From positions 62,001-126,000 of the forward strand of contig JAQUVX010000007.1 in NCBI GenBank assembly GCA_028693165.1: DNA of 64,000 bases, given 5' to 3'. Under the pieces are notes generated by a model. The model saw nothing but the letters and a program-made list of their open reading frames with translations. It was not told the origin of the DNA and did no database searches. This DNA is from Lachnospiraceae bacterium. Lineage in GTDB: Bacteria; Bacillota; Clostridia; Lachnospirales; Lachnospiraceae. Shown piece after piece: positions 42,687 through 51,154 of the stretch (positions are counted from its first letter, which is position 1; every line of letters begins with the position of its first letter). The position numbers and the translations under genes are program-made.

Positions 42687-43988
42687 TTAGCAATCCAAAC
42701 TATTAATATCCAACAAAAACTCCTTCACGCCCATCATGACATAACCATTGTCATCACGTCTTGGCTTCATGCTTTTTTCTACCAGAATAATCTTCTTGAA
42801 AGAATCATTTGCTTTGTCAAAGGATCTGGTTTCCTGTTTGTATTTCGCCTCATCAGGAATGGCATAGGCTGATTGGATATAATACTTTTTGCTGCCCATA
42901 GTGGCAATAAAATCAATTTCTAACTGCCTTCTTATTTCTTTCCCAGTCTCGTCTCTTTCTCGTGATTCTACAACACCCACATCAGCTTTAAAACCACGGA
43001 AACGCAATTCATTGTAAATAACATTTTCCATGATGTGAGTGCCTTCAATTTGTCTGAAATTCAGTCTTGCATTACGGAGTCCCACATCTTCAAAGTATAT
43101 TTTGTACGGAGTACCTATATATTTTCTTCCCTTTACATCGAATCTCTTCACTCTATTAAGCATAAATGCATCTTCCATATGCTCAATATATTTATCTACC
43201 GTTACTTCGCTTATTCTTGTTTGTTTTACAGACGCAAAAGTAGCAGCCAGTTTTCTTGGATTGGTTAGTGTTGAAATTCCTGATGAAATCACATCCAATA
43301 ATTCTCCAATAGCACAATCCTCATGCAAATGATATCGATTAATGATATCCCTTAGATATAAATTTTTCATTTGAGTTGTAAGATACGCTACCTTCTGTTC
43401 TTCTGTTCCCATAAGTGCTACTGCCGGAAGTCCTCCATAAACAGAATAATCATCAAATGCTTCCTCTTTGTTTCCCTCATATACACTAAAAAATTCAGAA
43501 AATGATAATGGTAAAACGTGAATTTCATCCCCACGCCCTTCAAATTCTGTCAAAATATCCTTTGATAGAAATCTGGAATTACTCCCCGTAACATATACAT
43601 CTAAATTCTTTTTACGCAGAAATCCATTTAGTACGGACTCAAATGCGCCAAGATTCTGAACCTCATCCAACAGCAAATAATACATTTCTTTATCTTTGAT
43701 TTGCTGGTTCAAATACTCCAAAAATCTTTTAGGGTCCACCTTTCTGTCTTCTTTCGTATTATCAAGTAAAAGAGGGTCCTCTCCAATTTTAATCAAATCG
43801 TCCGCAGAGTCAAATGCAAACATAATCACATGGTTATCTTTAATCCCGTTTTCAATCAAATGATTGTAAAACAATGTATTTAACAAATACGATTTCCCAC
43901 ATCTTCTAATACCGGTTATTACTTTGATAAATCCATTGTGTTTTCGATTAACCAGCCGTTTAAGATACTCATCTCTTTTTATTTCCAT
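42687..43988 (-). CDS. AAA ATPase with DUF4143 domain (first copy)
   Basis: 433 residues from the ATG at 43988; the longer open frame to 44051 covers the -10 box and is not used. N-terminal AAA_14-type domain: Walker A GIRRCGKS (26-33), Walker B LLLDEVQNL near 115, sensor VTGSNSRFLS. C-terminal DUF4143 domain with the restriction-like YYIQSAYAIPDEAKYKQE end (a D/E-x-K-type strand, LEIDFIA). Role unknown; such ATPases are common in mobile and defence-rich regions. A good promoter and a 28-base palindrome lie upstream. Confidence 0.85.
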   Translation of the reverse strand: MEIKRDEYLKRLVNRKHNGFIKVITGIRRCGKSYLLNTLFYNHLIENGIKDNHVIMFAFDSADDLIKIGEDPLLLDNTKEDRKVDPKRFLEYLNQQIKDKEMYYLLLDEVQNLGAFESVLNGFLRKKNLDVYVTGSNSRFLSKDILTEFEGRGDEIHVLPLSFSEFFSVYEGNKEEAFDDYSVYGGLPAVALMGTEEQKVAYLTTQMKNLYLRDIINRYHLHEDCAIGELLDVISSGISTLTNPRKLAATFASVKQTRISEVTVDKYIEHMEDAFMLNRVKRFDVKGRKYIGTPYKIYFEDVGLRNARLNFRQIEGTHIMENVIYNELRFRGFKADVGVVESRERDETGKEIRRQLEIDFIATMGSKKYYIQSAYAIPDEAKYKQETRSFDKANDSFKKIILVEKSMKPRRDDNGYVMMGVKEFLLDINSLDC

Positions 43989-44042
43989 TTTTCCGCCCCA
44001 CGAATGAATATTCCTGACATATACGTCATTTTTATAAAGGTC

Positions 44043-44071
44043 ATTATACATTCATTATGTTCAGTTGTAAA
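44043..44071 (-). promoter_or_regulatory. Promoter of the first DUF4143 ATPase gene
   Basis: TTTACA (44066-44071) and TATAAT (44043-44048), 17-base spacer, minus strand. Confidence 0.75.
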
Positions 44072-44082
44072 CTCTTCATTTT

Positions 44083-44110
44083 ATATTTTTGCCACATGTG
44101 GCAAAAATAT
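44083..44110. repeat. Perfect 28-base palindrome
   Basis: Two 14-base arms, ATATTTTTGCCACA and its exact complement TGTGGCAAAAATAT, with no centre. It lies 11 bases upstream of the -35 box of the ATPase gene. There is no T-run after either side of a stem, so it looks like a protein-binding site rather than a terminator. Confidence 0.7.
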
Positions 44111-44261
44111 TTATTTCCTCATTTTTTTTGATTTTGTTATTATGAATCGGCAAACCTGACTCTCCAGAAATATTGGTAAATCGTTGGTAAAATCGTTTAA
44201 GATTATTAAAATATCTGAATGCCCATAATATATTGGTTCATTCTATTCGCCTCATATTTCT

Positions 44262-45629
44262 TTAAATCAGGTCCGTGTTCCTGTGCGCACATCCCTTGCG
44301 CTGCTCTAGTGCCAAGCCAATCAGCCTGTCCGCTTGATCCGCCATGAACAACGGAATATTCAGCATATCATCATCCATTTTGAGATTATCCAAAGAAAAT
44401 CTGACCCGAAGTTTAACCTGATTCGGGAACATTTCTTTGAATTTTTTCAGGCTCTTGCTGGCCGTGTTAGCTTCGGATTTAACTTCCACTGGAAAAATAT
44501 CATTTTCACGCTGAATCAGGAAGTCCACCTCATAAGGTGGATTATTCCTGCTCCAATACCGGGGCAAAACTTCAAACTGTGTAATCAAAGTCTGAAGTAC
44601 AAAATTTTCGGTTAATGCACCCTTGAACTCCGTGAAAAGCCGGTTGCCTTCGCCAAAAGCTGTTGGAGCCAACTGTGCCAGACGACGAAGCAGACCTACA
44701 TCCACCAGATAAATTTTAAATGCTGACAGATCGTCATAGGCTGCCATTGGTAAACCTGGTGCGGTGCTGCGATAAATTTTATGCACCAATTGGGCATCCA
44801 CTAACCATTGCAAGGCATCCTCGTATTCTCTGGCTCTTGCACCTTCTTTGACAACCTTGTAGATAAACTTTTTATTTTCTCTTGCCAGTTGAGAGGGAAC
44901 CGACTTCCAAATCATAGAAATCTTGGGGAATTCGCTGAGATCAGGATGCTTGGCAAAGTCTCTCTCATAAGCACCAAGAATTCCTGACAAAGCTTCCTGC
45001 ATAGCAGATACGTCCCTCGCTTCTGTCCACATCAGCACAGATTCCGGCATACCGCCAGTTACATAGTACATCTTCAGCTTTTCATAAAGCGGGTTGAAAA
45101 AAGCATCCGGAATCGGCTCAATGGTATCCACACGTTCCAAATACTTTGCAAGATTCTCATCTCCATTAGCAAGAAGGAACTCTGTGAACGTCATTGGATC
45201 AATCTGCATGAAGTTGACTTTACCCACTGGAAATGACGAAGGTTTCGCCAATGCAATGCCAAGCAGTGAACCGGCACAGGCAATGTGATACTGCGGAGCA
45301 TTCTCACAAAAATACTTCATGGAGTTAATGACCTTAGGACAATCCTGCACTTCATCAAAAATAATCAATGTATTCTCCGATATGATTTTTTGACCACTGG
45401 CCAATATCAAGTTTTGCAGGATTCGATCAACATCTTTCGTAGTCTCAAAAAATTGCTTATATTCCTCATTTTCATCAAAGTTAAAATAAGCTATATTTTC
45501 ATAATAACGTCTGCCAAATTCCTTAAGAATCCATGTCTTACCAACCTGGCGAACTCCTTTTAGAATAAGCGGCTTACGGTAAGGGGAGTTTTTCCATTCA
45601 AGTAGTTTATTTAAAATCAATCGTTCCAC
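44262..45629 (-). CDS. AAA ATPase with DUF4143 domain (second copy)
   Basis: 455 residues with a GTG start at 45629, preferred because GAGGAGG lies 9 bases upstream. Walker A GVRQVGKT (25-32), Walker B LIIFDEVQDCP near 90, sensor CAGSLLGIAL, then DUF4143 with NPPYEVDFLIQ and FPVEVKSE (D...E-x-K, restriction-endonuclease-like). It is only distantly similar to the first copy, so the two are probably not a recent duplication. Both precede the DUF6602-like gene on one strand. Function unknown. Confidence 0.85.
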   Translation of the reverse strand: MERLILNKLLEWKNSPYRKPLILKGVRQVGKTWILKEFGRRYYENIAYFNFDENEEYKQFFETTKDVDRILQNLILASGQKIISENTLIIFDEVQDCPKVINSMKYFCENAPQYHIACAGSLLGIALAKPSSFPVGKVNFMQIDPMTFTEFLLANGDENLAKYLERVDTIEPIPDAFFNPLYEKLKMYYVTGGMPESVLMWTEARDVSAMQEALSGILGAYERDFAKHPDLSEFPKISMIWKSVPSQLARENKKFIYKVVKEGARAREYEDALQWLVDAQLVHKIYRSTAPGLPMAAYDDLSAFKIYLVDVGLLRRLAQLAPTAFGEGNRLFTEFKGALTENFVLQTLITQFEVLPRYWSRNNPPYEVDFLIQRENDIFPVEVKSEANTASKSLKKFKEMFPNQVKLRVRFSLDNLKMDDDMLNIPLFMADQADRLIGLALEQRKGCAHRNTDLI

Positions 45630-45643
45630 AATCGCCAGCCTCC

Positions 45644-45687
45644 TCACACTTTTATAGATGTTTTTGTGCTTCGTATTCACACTTTTA
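45644..45687. repeat. Direct repeat in the leader of the second ATPase gene
   Basis: TAAAAGTGTGA occurs twice on the minus strand (45644-45654 and 45677-45687), 33 bases apart, about three helical turns. One copy abuts the -10 box, the other the RBS, which suggests a regulator site. Confidence 0.45.
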
Positions 45688-45715
45688 TTATATGTTGTTT
45701 CGTTCCAAATTACAA
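45687..45715 (-). promoter_or_regulatory. Promoter of the second DUF4143 ATPase gene
   Basis: TTGTAA (45710-45715) and TATAAT (45687-45692), 17-base spacer, minus strand. Confidence 0.65.
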
Positions 45716-45770
45716 CTCTAAACACGACCGAAAGAAAATACCCGACTTGCCCTTTGCTTTCATGATTTTT

Positions 45771-46544
45771 CTATCTGTAATCCACCTTTAATTTTTCTCT
45801 TTGAACGCTCCTCTGATATTTTACGTTTGGATACCCCATTACCAATGTCATAATTACCTTTTTCCCTTTTGGGACTCCTAACTGCTTTCTTATGTTTCTT
45901 GACAACCTTGCTGCCAGTGTAAAATAACCACTGAACAAAGTTCCTAATCCATTGGCTTCTGCAACAAACTCCATATTTTGAGCAGCAAGTGAGCCATTCA
46001 TTACGCTTTTCGCTGCCACAACGATTACCACCGGAGCCTTAAAGAAAAAGAAATGTTCTCCGATTTTATTTCTTTTGATCATCGGACTAACTACTCCGCC
46101 TGCCTTTTGAAGAATACCAAAAATCTTAACCGCCTGCTTTTCAACAGCGTGTTTTTTCTTATCCAAAACGATAAAAGAAACATCCTGCATATTTTTAGCA
46201 GTATGCGTCAATCTGCCTGCTTCCAATATCTGATTTAATATTTCGGCAGGCACTTTCTTATTCTGAAACTGTCTTATGGTTCTTCTGTGTCTGATAACAT
46301 TTAAAACATCATCTGGATTGAGCGAAACAACACGCTCCCTTGAAATAGGATTTTCTTCATATCCTGTCATCACAACCGCTTCTTTCGGGCAAATTGCAAC
46401 ACAATGCCCACACATCACACAATCATTTGCTATAATATTTGCTTTATTATTTTTCAATACAATATTATGTGCGACACAATCATTCACACACATCTTACAA
46501 CCCACACATTTACTTTTATCAATTACAATCTGATGCTTTGTCAT
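45771..46544 (-). CDS. Ferredoxin-nitroreductase fusion
   Basis: 257 residues. Two 4Fe-4S motifs (CVGCKMCVNDC and CVMCGHCVAICP, residues about 13-50) are fused to a nitroreductase-type FMN domain (RHRRTIRQFQNKKVP onward). Such proteins reduce nitro compounds or quinones using electrons from reduced ferredoxin. Normal length for the family. AAAGGAA precedes the start. AT-rich like its neighbours. Confidence 0.92.
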   Translation of the reverse strand: MTKHQIVIDKSKCVGCKMCVNDCVAHNIVLKNNKANIIANDCVMCGHCVAICPKEAVVMTGYEENPISRERVVSLNPDDVLNVIRHRRTIRQFQNKKVPAEILNQILEAGRLTHTAKNMQDVSFIVLDKKKHAVEKQAVKIFGILQKAGGVVSPMIKRNKIGEHFFFFKAPVVIVVAAKSVMNGSLAAQNMEFVAEANGLGTLFSGYFTLAARLSRNIRKQLGVPKGKKVIMTLVMGYPNVKYQRSVQREKLKVDYR

Positions 46545-46621
46545 GTTAAATCAATTCCTTTCGTTTCAAAATGCAGTATTATACCTTAAAACCTCATCCC
46601 GCAACGATAAGATCAGCTTCA

Positions 46622-48028
46622 TTATCTCATTCGCCGGTCATACTTTGAGTAGTACAGCTTCTTGTTTTCAAGCATTTGCTCATCCGCTAAATGCACAGCC
46701 CCGGAAACGCCCGTGACATTCTGCTGTGTTGCCACGCCATAAGCAATGCTGTATCCTTTTTTCATAAGTGTTTCATACACATTTTCAGCTTTTGCCCGGC
46801 ATTCATCCTGACTCATATTTTGTATGATTACCACAAATTCATCACCACCTGCCCGGAAAACCAAATGTGCAGGATATTCTGCCTGTATCGTTTCTGCCAC
46901 ATTGCGAAGCATTCTGTCTCCGGCCTCATGTCCCTTCAAATTGTTCAGTTCATGTAAACCATTTACGTCAATGAATACACAGGAAATCAGCTCAAACGTT
47001 TTATCCTTGTTCAAAGTCAGGAATGCATCATAAGCATTTCTGTTCTGCAATCCAGTCAATTTGTCGCTCATTCCCAGCTTGCGCGTTTGACGATACGCAT
47101 TAAAAATAGAAAATGCCACAAACAGCATATACAGGAAAACGATTGTACCGATTCTTGCCGCCATTCGATATAAGGTATTGTTGATTTCGTTACTGCTTTT
47201 TAATGCATATCTGTCCTGTACGGTTACAATAACGCTCCAGTTGTTGATGCCAACCGGTTCGTAATGCATATACAAGATATCTCCGGTTGATTGCGATACG
47301 AATGCCAGATTTCCACTCTCACCGTTTTTCAGCTTAACAGCAGCATCCTGAAAATTATCCTTCGATACATTTTTTCTGTTGAAGAAATCGGATATATTCC
47401 CAACCGAATTGTGCCAGGTGTCTAACAAAAAGTCTCCCGTGTTACCATCTACAAGATATACATAGGCGTTGCCCTCATAAATGTTTGTGGTATATGCTTC
47501 CGCGAAACTGGTGAGTCCGACTATACCGTATAGCATATAAATGGTTTGACCATTCTGTATCACCGGAACAGCATTTCGTATGACTCTTTCACCTGAGTCT
47601 TTTGTACTGTACGAAATATCAGAAACATAAACTCCTTTTTGGGCTTCCTCGTTAAAATCAAAGGATTTACTCACATCACGAACCGTTCCGTCTGCATCCA
47701 GCATGGTATTATCCGGATACAATATTTCAATATAATCCACATAAGAAGTGGCACTGTCATAGCTGTTCAAAATATCACACAGGTCACTGACTGACTGTTC
47801 TCCTCCGTTTGCAATGATTGTAGCCATCGCAGTCAGAATCGTGTGATCCATATCTGTTGTTTTATATAAATCCTCCGCCAGTCGGTCGGCTGCTTCATCG
47901 AGATAAGCAAAACAAATTTCCTCTGTCTGTGTTTGAACAGATTTTATCGCACTGCAAACCAGAATCATCAATAATGCAGCAGACACAAAGGTTACCAGAC
48001 CTGCAATTATTTTAAAGTTCTTATGCAT
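46622..48028 (-). CDS. Membrane-bound Cache-GGDEF diguanylate cyclase
   Basis: 468 residues. Membrane helix (about 7-28), an extracytoplasmic sensor region of double-Cache type (30-280, VDYIEILYPDNTMLDADG, NNWSVIVTVQDRYALKS), a second helix (about 295-315), then a GGDEF domain with the intact RAGGDEFVVI active site. It would make cyclic di-GMP in response to an outside ligand. No EAL domain. Start ATG at 48028 with GAGGAG; a GTG nine bases earlier overlaps the RBS. Confidence 0.93.
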   Translation of the reverse strand: MHKNFKIIAGLVTFVSAALLMILVCSAIKSVQTQTEEICFAYLDEAADRLAEDLYKTTDMDHTILTAMATIIANGGEQSVSDLCDILNSYDSATSYVDYIEILYPDNTMLDADGTVRDVSKSFDFNEEAQKGVYVSDISYSTKDSGERVIRNAVPVIQNGQTIYMLYGIVGLTSFAEAYTTNIYEGNAYVYLVDGNTGDFLLDTWHNSVGNISDFFNRKNVSKDNFQDAAVKLKNGESGNLAFVSQSTGDILYMHYEPVGINNWSVIVTVQDRYALKSSNEINNTLYRMAARIGTIVFLYMLFVAFSIFNAYRQTRKLGMSDKLTGLQNRNAYDAFLTLNKDKTFELISCVFIDVNGLHELNNLKGHEAGDRMLRNVAETIQAEYPAHLVFRAGGDEFVVIIQNMSQDECRAKAENVYETLMKKGYSIAYGVATQQNVTGVSGAVHLADEQMLENKKLYYSKYDRRMR

Positions 48029-48170
48029 TTGTGCCACTCCTCAAAAATATATTTTGTATTTATCTATTATACCAAGAATCGTGTTGAAATCACAGTGGAA
48101 TATTAAATAATCTGTCTTTTGCTAAATCTCGCGTTACGATTCACGTCTACGGTGTTCCAGTTCCAGCAAC

Positions 48171-48209
48171 GAATTTAGCCCCTTTGCCGCAGGCAAAGGG
48201 GCTAAATTC
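48171..48209. terminator. Long perfect hairpin downstream of debris
   Basis: 18-base perfect arms GAATTTAGCCCCTTTGCC and complement with a 3-base loop, followed on the plus strand by TTGTATATTTTA. A bidirectional terminator is the simplest reading. Confidence 0.55.
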
Positions 48210-48269
48210 TTGTATATTTTACTTTCTGGTGGATCAGTATTGCCCATAAAAGGCCCCTGAGTTACTGTG

Positions 48270-48425
48270 TTAACAATTTCCATGAATCGGTGGCAAGATG
48301 ATCGCATTCGCCTCGCCGGTCATAAAGCCCATCACATATACGGCCACAGCACGGGTCAGTGCCAATAGATTTTCGTCTGAGTTTTCCTCAATATCTGTCT
48401 TCAAACATGAATTTACGCAGCAAAG
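48270..48425 (-). other. Region without a gene; possible coding debris
   Basis: Between the GGDEF gene and the lipoprotein gene (48029-48450) I find no convincing gene. The minus strand holds an open stretch ending at 48270 whose peptide (KTDIEENSDENLLALTRAVA, YVMGFMTGEANAIIL) looks protein-like but lacks a start with RBS; another frame gives GLLAALLRKFMFEDRY. This may be the remains of a frameshifted gene. Confidence 0.3.
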
Positions 48426-48450
48426 CGGCAAGCAGACCTGCCGCCCCCAA

Positions 48451-49035
48451 TTAATATGCTGTCATCCCGCCAAGCACTTCCTCAGCCCATTTCTTCTCTT
48501 CCTCTGTATCATTACAGGCAATCGAAATATAGGCATAAACCTTTTCCCCGTCATATTCTGCAGGTGTCATGTAAAATTCCTGATACAGACTTCCAGTGGA
48601 GGCAGAAATTTTTCGATATTCTTCACCGTTTCCAAGCGTCACTGCACCGCAGTCTTCAGCCTGAAACCCCTGTGTCTCAAGATTCGCCATATTTCCAGCA
48701 ATGTATTCTTCCAACTCCAATTTTGAATCCTCACTTATATCAAACGCAGCGTAAATGGCCGGAAAAAGAATCTCTTCGCCATCAAGCATGGTATAAAATT
48801 CGTACACATTATTTAACGATGCCAGTTGTTCCAAAGGTATCAAATAAACAGTATCCGGAACCGGAATACGAATGTTCAGCCGTTCACTGGCGACTTCTTC
48901 TACTTCCGGCGATACCGTGGTTTCCAGAACGGATTCTTCCGTGGCTCTTTCTGTAGCCTGTGCCGTTTGTTGTGTCTGACAGGCGCTTAAGATAAGTGTA
49001 CTTGCAGCTAAAATCATAATGAATTTACGTTTCAT
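48451..49035 (-). CDS. Small lipoprotein of unknown function
   Basis: 194 residues. Signal peptide with lipobox LSAC (C19), a Thr/Glu-rich spacer, then a globular domain of about 140 residues (NIRIPVPDTVYLIPLEQLA, EEKKWAEEVLGGM) that resembles DUF4367-like or stress-response lipoproteins only loosely. I do not recognise the family with certainty. AAGGAG before the ATG. Anchored outside the membrane. Confidence 0.75.
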   Translation of the reverse strand: MKRKFIMILAASTLILSACQTQQTAQATERATEESVLETTVSPEVEEVASERLNIRIPVPDTVYLIPLEQLASLNNVYEFYTMLDGEEILFPAIYAAFDISEDSKLELEEYIAGNMANLETQGFQAEDCGAVTLGNGEEYRKISASTGSLYQEFYMTPAEYDGEKVYAYISIACNDTEEEKKWAEEVLGGMTAY

Positions 49036-49176
49036 TTTTTCTCCTTATCGTAAACCGGGATTTGCGTTATCCATCTTCACGATCCAATACTCATGTGCTG
49101 TTATTATATCGTTTTGCCTAATCTGTGTCAACGCCAATCCATGTGCCAAATGGCCGCCGAATGCCAACACACATGA

Positions 49177-49323
49177 ATGAATTTTAAGACTCTCTGCAAC
49201 AAAGAAAAACTGCGCCACAGCCTTGGCAGGCCATCGCGCAACGATTTTACAGAGCTTACCACGCCTATGCTCAATGAGTTTATTGAAAAAGTGTGTGAGG
49301 GCGGCACAGAAAGCCGCAAATAG
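49177..49323 (+). pseudogene. Possible remnant of a serine recombinase C-terminus
   Basis: 48-codon open frame including DFTELTTPMLNEFIEKVCEG, which resembles the DUF4368-type end of large serine recombinases (ELT-x-LNEFIEK-x-V-HE pattern). It ends abruptly at TAG and has no RBS. It sits at the edge of the accessory block. The rest of 49036-49423 shows no gene. Confidence 0.35.
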
Positions 49324-49423
49324 CCACAAATTACCCTCGTACTGCTACCATTTAGAAGCAAAAATGAAAAAATTGAGCATGAAGATTGTAAAGGAACCTT
49401 GTCAAATGCGGAGGGGTTAAGTT

Positions 49424-49630
49424 TTGAAAAATAGAGTTGAAGAACTAAGAAAAGAGCGAAAGTTAAATCAAGAAGAATTTGCAAAAGCAATAAGGGTGTC
49501 TAGACAAACAGTTAGCTCTATCGAGAACGGAAAATATAATCCGTCGCTTGAACTGGCATTTGCGATTGCAGACTTTTTTGAGATGTCTGTTGAAGAAATA
49601 TTTATCCATGAAAGGGGTGCTATTAAATGA
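49424..49630 (+). CDS. XRE-family helix-turn-helix regulator
   Basis: 68 residues, almost entirely one HTH_3 domain (VEELRKERKLNQEEFAKAI, VSRQTVSSIENGKYNPS). TTG start at 49424 with GGAGGGG upstream. Such small regulators are typically coupled to a membrane protein, as here: the next gene starts in ATGA overlap. AT-rich. Confidence 0.9.
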   Translation: MKNRVEELRKERKLNQEEFAKAIRVSRQTVSSIENGKYNPSLELAFAIADFFEMSVEEIFIHERGAIK

Positions 49631-50070
49631 AAAAAAGTATGTTTTTTACAGGTGTTTCCTATGTGTTGGCCGGTTGTATTTTTCTCATTTGTGGTATTGT
49701 ATTAAATACAAAAATCAACAGTTTGCTATGGGGATTTGCGGGTGCTGCTATTGGACCGGGTCTTGTCATGATTTGCAAGTATTTTTATTGGTCACATCCA
49801 AAAAACAATTCCAAGTACATTGAGAAAATAGAAAATGAAAAAATTGAGCTACACGATGAACGTAAAGAAATGTTGCGAAACAAAACAGGGAGAATTCTGT
49901 TTTTGATAAACTTGGTCATTATAAGTATTGTAATAGTTATCTTTAGCGTTTTGGGCAAACTGGAATTAATAGATTTTTCTGAGCCAATTATTATTACTTT
50001 AACTGTGTTTTGGGTGCTACAGTTAGTGTTATTCAACCTAATTTTTAAAGCCTTAGAAAAGAAAAGCTAA
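49627..50070 (+). CDS. Membrane protein paired with the XRE regulator
   Basis: 147 residues with four likely membrane helices (about 5-25, 33-50, 88-108, 118-138) and a charged loop between the second and third (IEKIENEKIELHDERKEMLR). The pattern fits DUF2178-like proteins often found behind small XRE genes. Overlaps the regulator gene by 4 bases. Exact role unknown; may sense or control the regulator. Confidence 0.82.
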   Translation: MKKSMFFTGVSYVLAGCIFLICGIVLNTKINSLLWGFAGAAIGPGLVMICKYFYWSHPKNNSKYIEKIENEKIELHDERKEMLRNKTGRILFLINLVIISIVIVIFSVLGKLELIDFSEPIIITLTVFWVLQLVLFNLIFKALEKKS

Positions 50071-50080
50071 GGTGATTGGT

Positions 50081-50191
50081 ATGATTAATGAATGGATACT
50101 ATTCCCCATATGTGGCAATAAAACTCGTGACAGGATACGAGAAGATGCTTTATCCCGTTGGAACCCGAACTTCGTTCTCCCATGCACATGA
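50081..50191 (+). pseudogene. Remnant of a Cys-rich KTR protein
   Basis: 36 codons, MINEWILFPICGNKTRDRIR, matching the conserved start of the small Cys_rich_KTR family (usually WILCP-CGNKTR), common on conjugative elements. The first Cys is Phe and the frame is lost after IREDA, so the zinc-binding end is missing. Confidence 0.6.
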
Positions 50192-50271
50192 TCTGGAAGA
50201 AGTATCAAATATTCACTCCCGTTGCAGAACTTCTGTTAAATGAATTAAAAGAAGTTTTGCAACATTCTTGA
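50149..50271 (+). pseudogene. Remnant of a LysR-type C-terminus
   Basis: 40 codons ending in TGA; RSPMHMIWKKYQIFTPVAE and LLLNELKEVLQHS resemble the last helix region of LysR effector domains. It overlaps the KTR remnant in another frame and has no start. The 98 bases after it hold nothing recognisable. Confidence 0.45.
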
Positions 50272-50369
50272 TTTCTGTAACAGCAGTAACTATATGCAAA
50301 AATCATTTCATGCAGTACCATTTTCCATCGGCTATCCCACCAGGCATGGGAACCATCCCGTCTGTCTCC

Positions 50370-51128
50370 TTACTTTAACCTGCTATATTCCTGCTCATCT
50401 ACCGCCTCCAGCCATTCGTTGGAGCTTCCCGCTGCCGGGACCTCTACCGCCAAATGCGAAAACCAGCTATCAGGCGCAGCGCCATGCCAGTGCTTCACGC
50501 CCACAGGAATATTGATACAATCCCCCGGATTCATTTCAGTGGCTTCTTTGCCCCATTCCTGATAATATCCTCTGCCGCCTACGCAGACCAGAATCTGTCC
50601 GCCGCCTTGATCTGCGTGATGGATATGCCAGTTGTTTCTGCAGCCCGGCTCGAACGTTACGTTGAAAATCCCTGCCTGTTTTGTAGAAATTGGTGCCAGG
50701 TAACTTTGTCCCACAAAATATTGTGCAAATCCATCGTTTGGTGCGCCGATTGGGAAGATGATTGTATTCTGGTAACGTTCTTTTTCTGAATGCTCTTCCA
50801 CTTTTTCATTCCAGACTTCTTTCGCAAGATGAAATACTGCCCAGCCTTTTGGCCAGCCCACATAAAATGCGACATGGGTGATGATTGCAGCAATTTCTTT
50901 CTGAGTCACACCGTGATTCTTTGCATTCTGCAAATGATACACAAGGGAAGAGTCCGTGATTCCCGAAGACATCAGTGCTACCACAGTAATCATACTTCTT
51001 GTCTTTACATCAATATCCTGATTGTTCCAGTTTTCTCCAAACAACACATCATCATTGAAATGGGCAAACGCAGGAGCAAATTCTCCAAGCGCGTTTCTTC
51101 CTGCTGTCTGTACTATTTTTTCACTCAT
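50370..51128 (-). CDS. Carboxymuconolactone decarboxylase-cupin fusion
   Basis: 252 residues. N-terminal CMD-like helical domain (about 1-110, TRSMITVVALMSSG, HLQNAKNHGVTQKEI; no CxxC, so not an AhpD-type peroxidase) and a C-terminal cupin (about 125-235) with metal ligands in NWHIHHADQGGGQ and a later VKHWHGAAPDSW. Fused proteins of this kind occur with flavodoxins and aldo/keto reductases in clostridia. ATG at 51128 with GAGG 8 bases upstream; 51131 is also possible. Last gene of the redox operon. Confidence 0.9.
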   Translation of the reverse strand: MSEKIVQTAGRNALGEFAPAFAHFNDDVLFGENWNNQDIDVKTRSMITVVALMSSGITDSSLVYHLQNAKNHGVTQKEIAAIITHVAFYVGWPKGWAVFHLAKEVWNEKVEEHSEKERYQNTIIFPIGAPNDGFAQYFVGQSYLAPISTKQAGIFNVTFEPGCRNNWHIHHADQGGGQILVCVGGRGYYQEWGKEATEMNPGDCINIPVGVKHWHGAAPDSWFSHLAVEVPAAGSSNEWLEAVDEQEYSRLK

Positions 51129-51154
51129 CATCAATTCCTCACTTTCATTTCTGC

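Noticed and set aside
44083..44110. Palindrome as an intrinsic terminator of the second ATPase gene
   Set aside because: It is followed by A-rich, not T-rich, bases on both strands and lies 150 bases past the gene; its position upstream of a promoter fits a binding site better.
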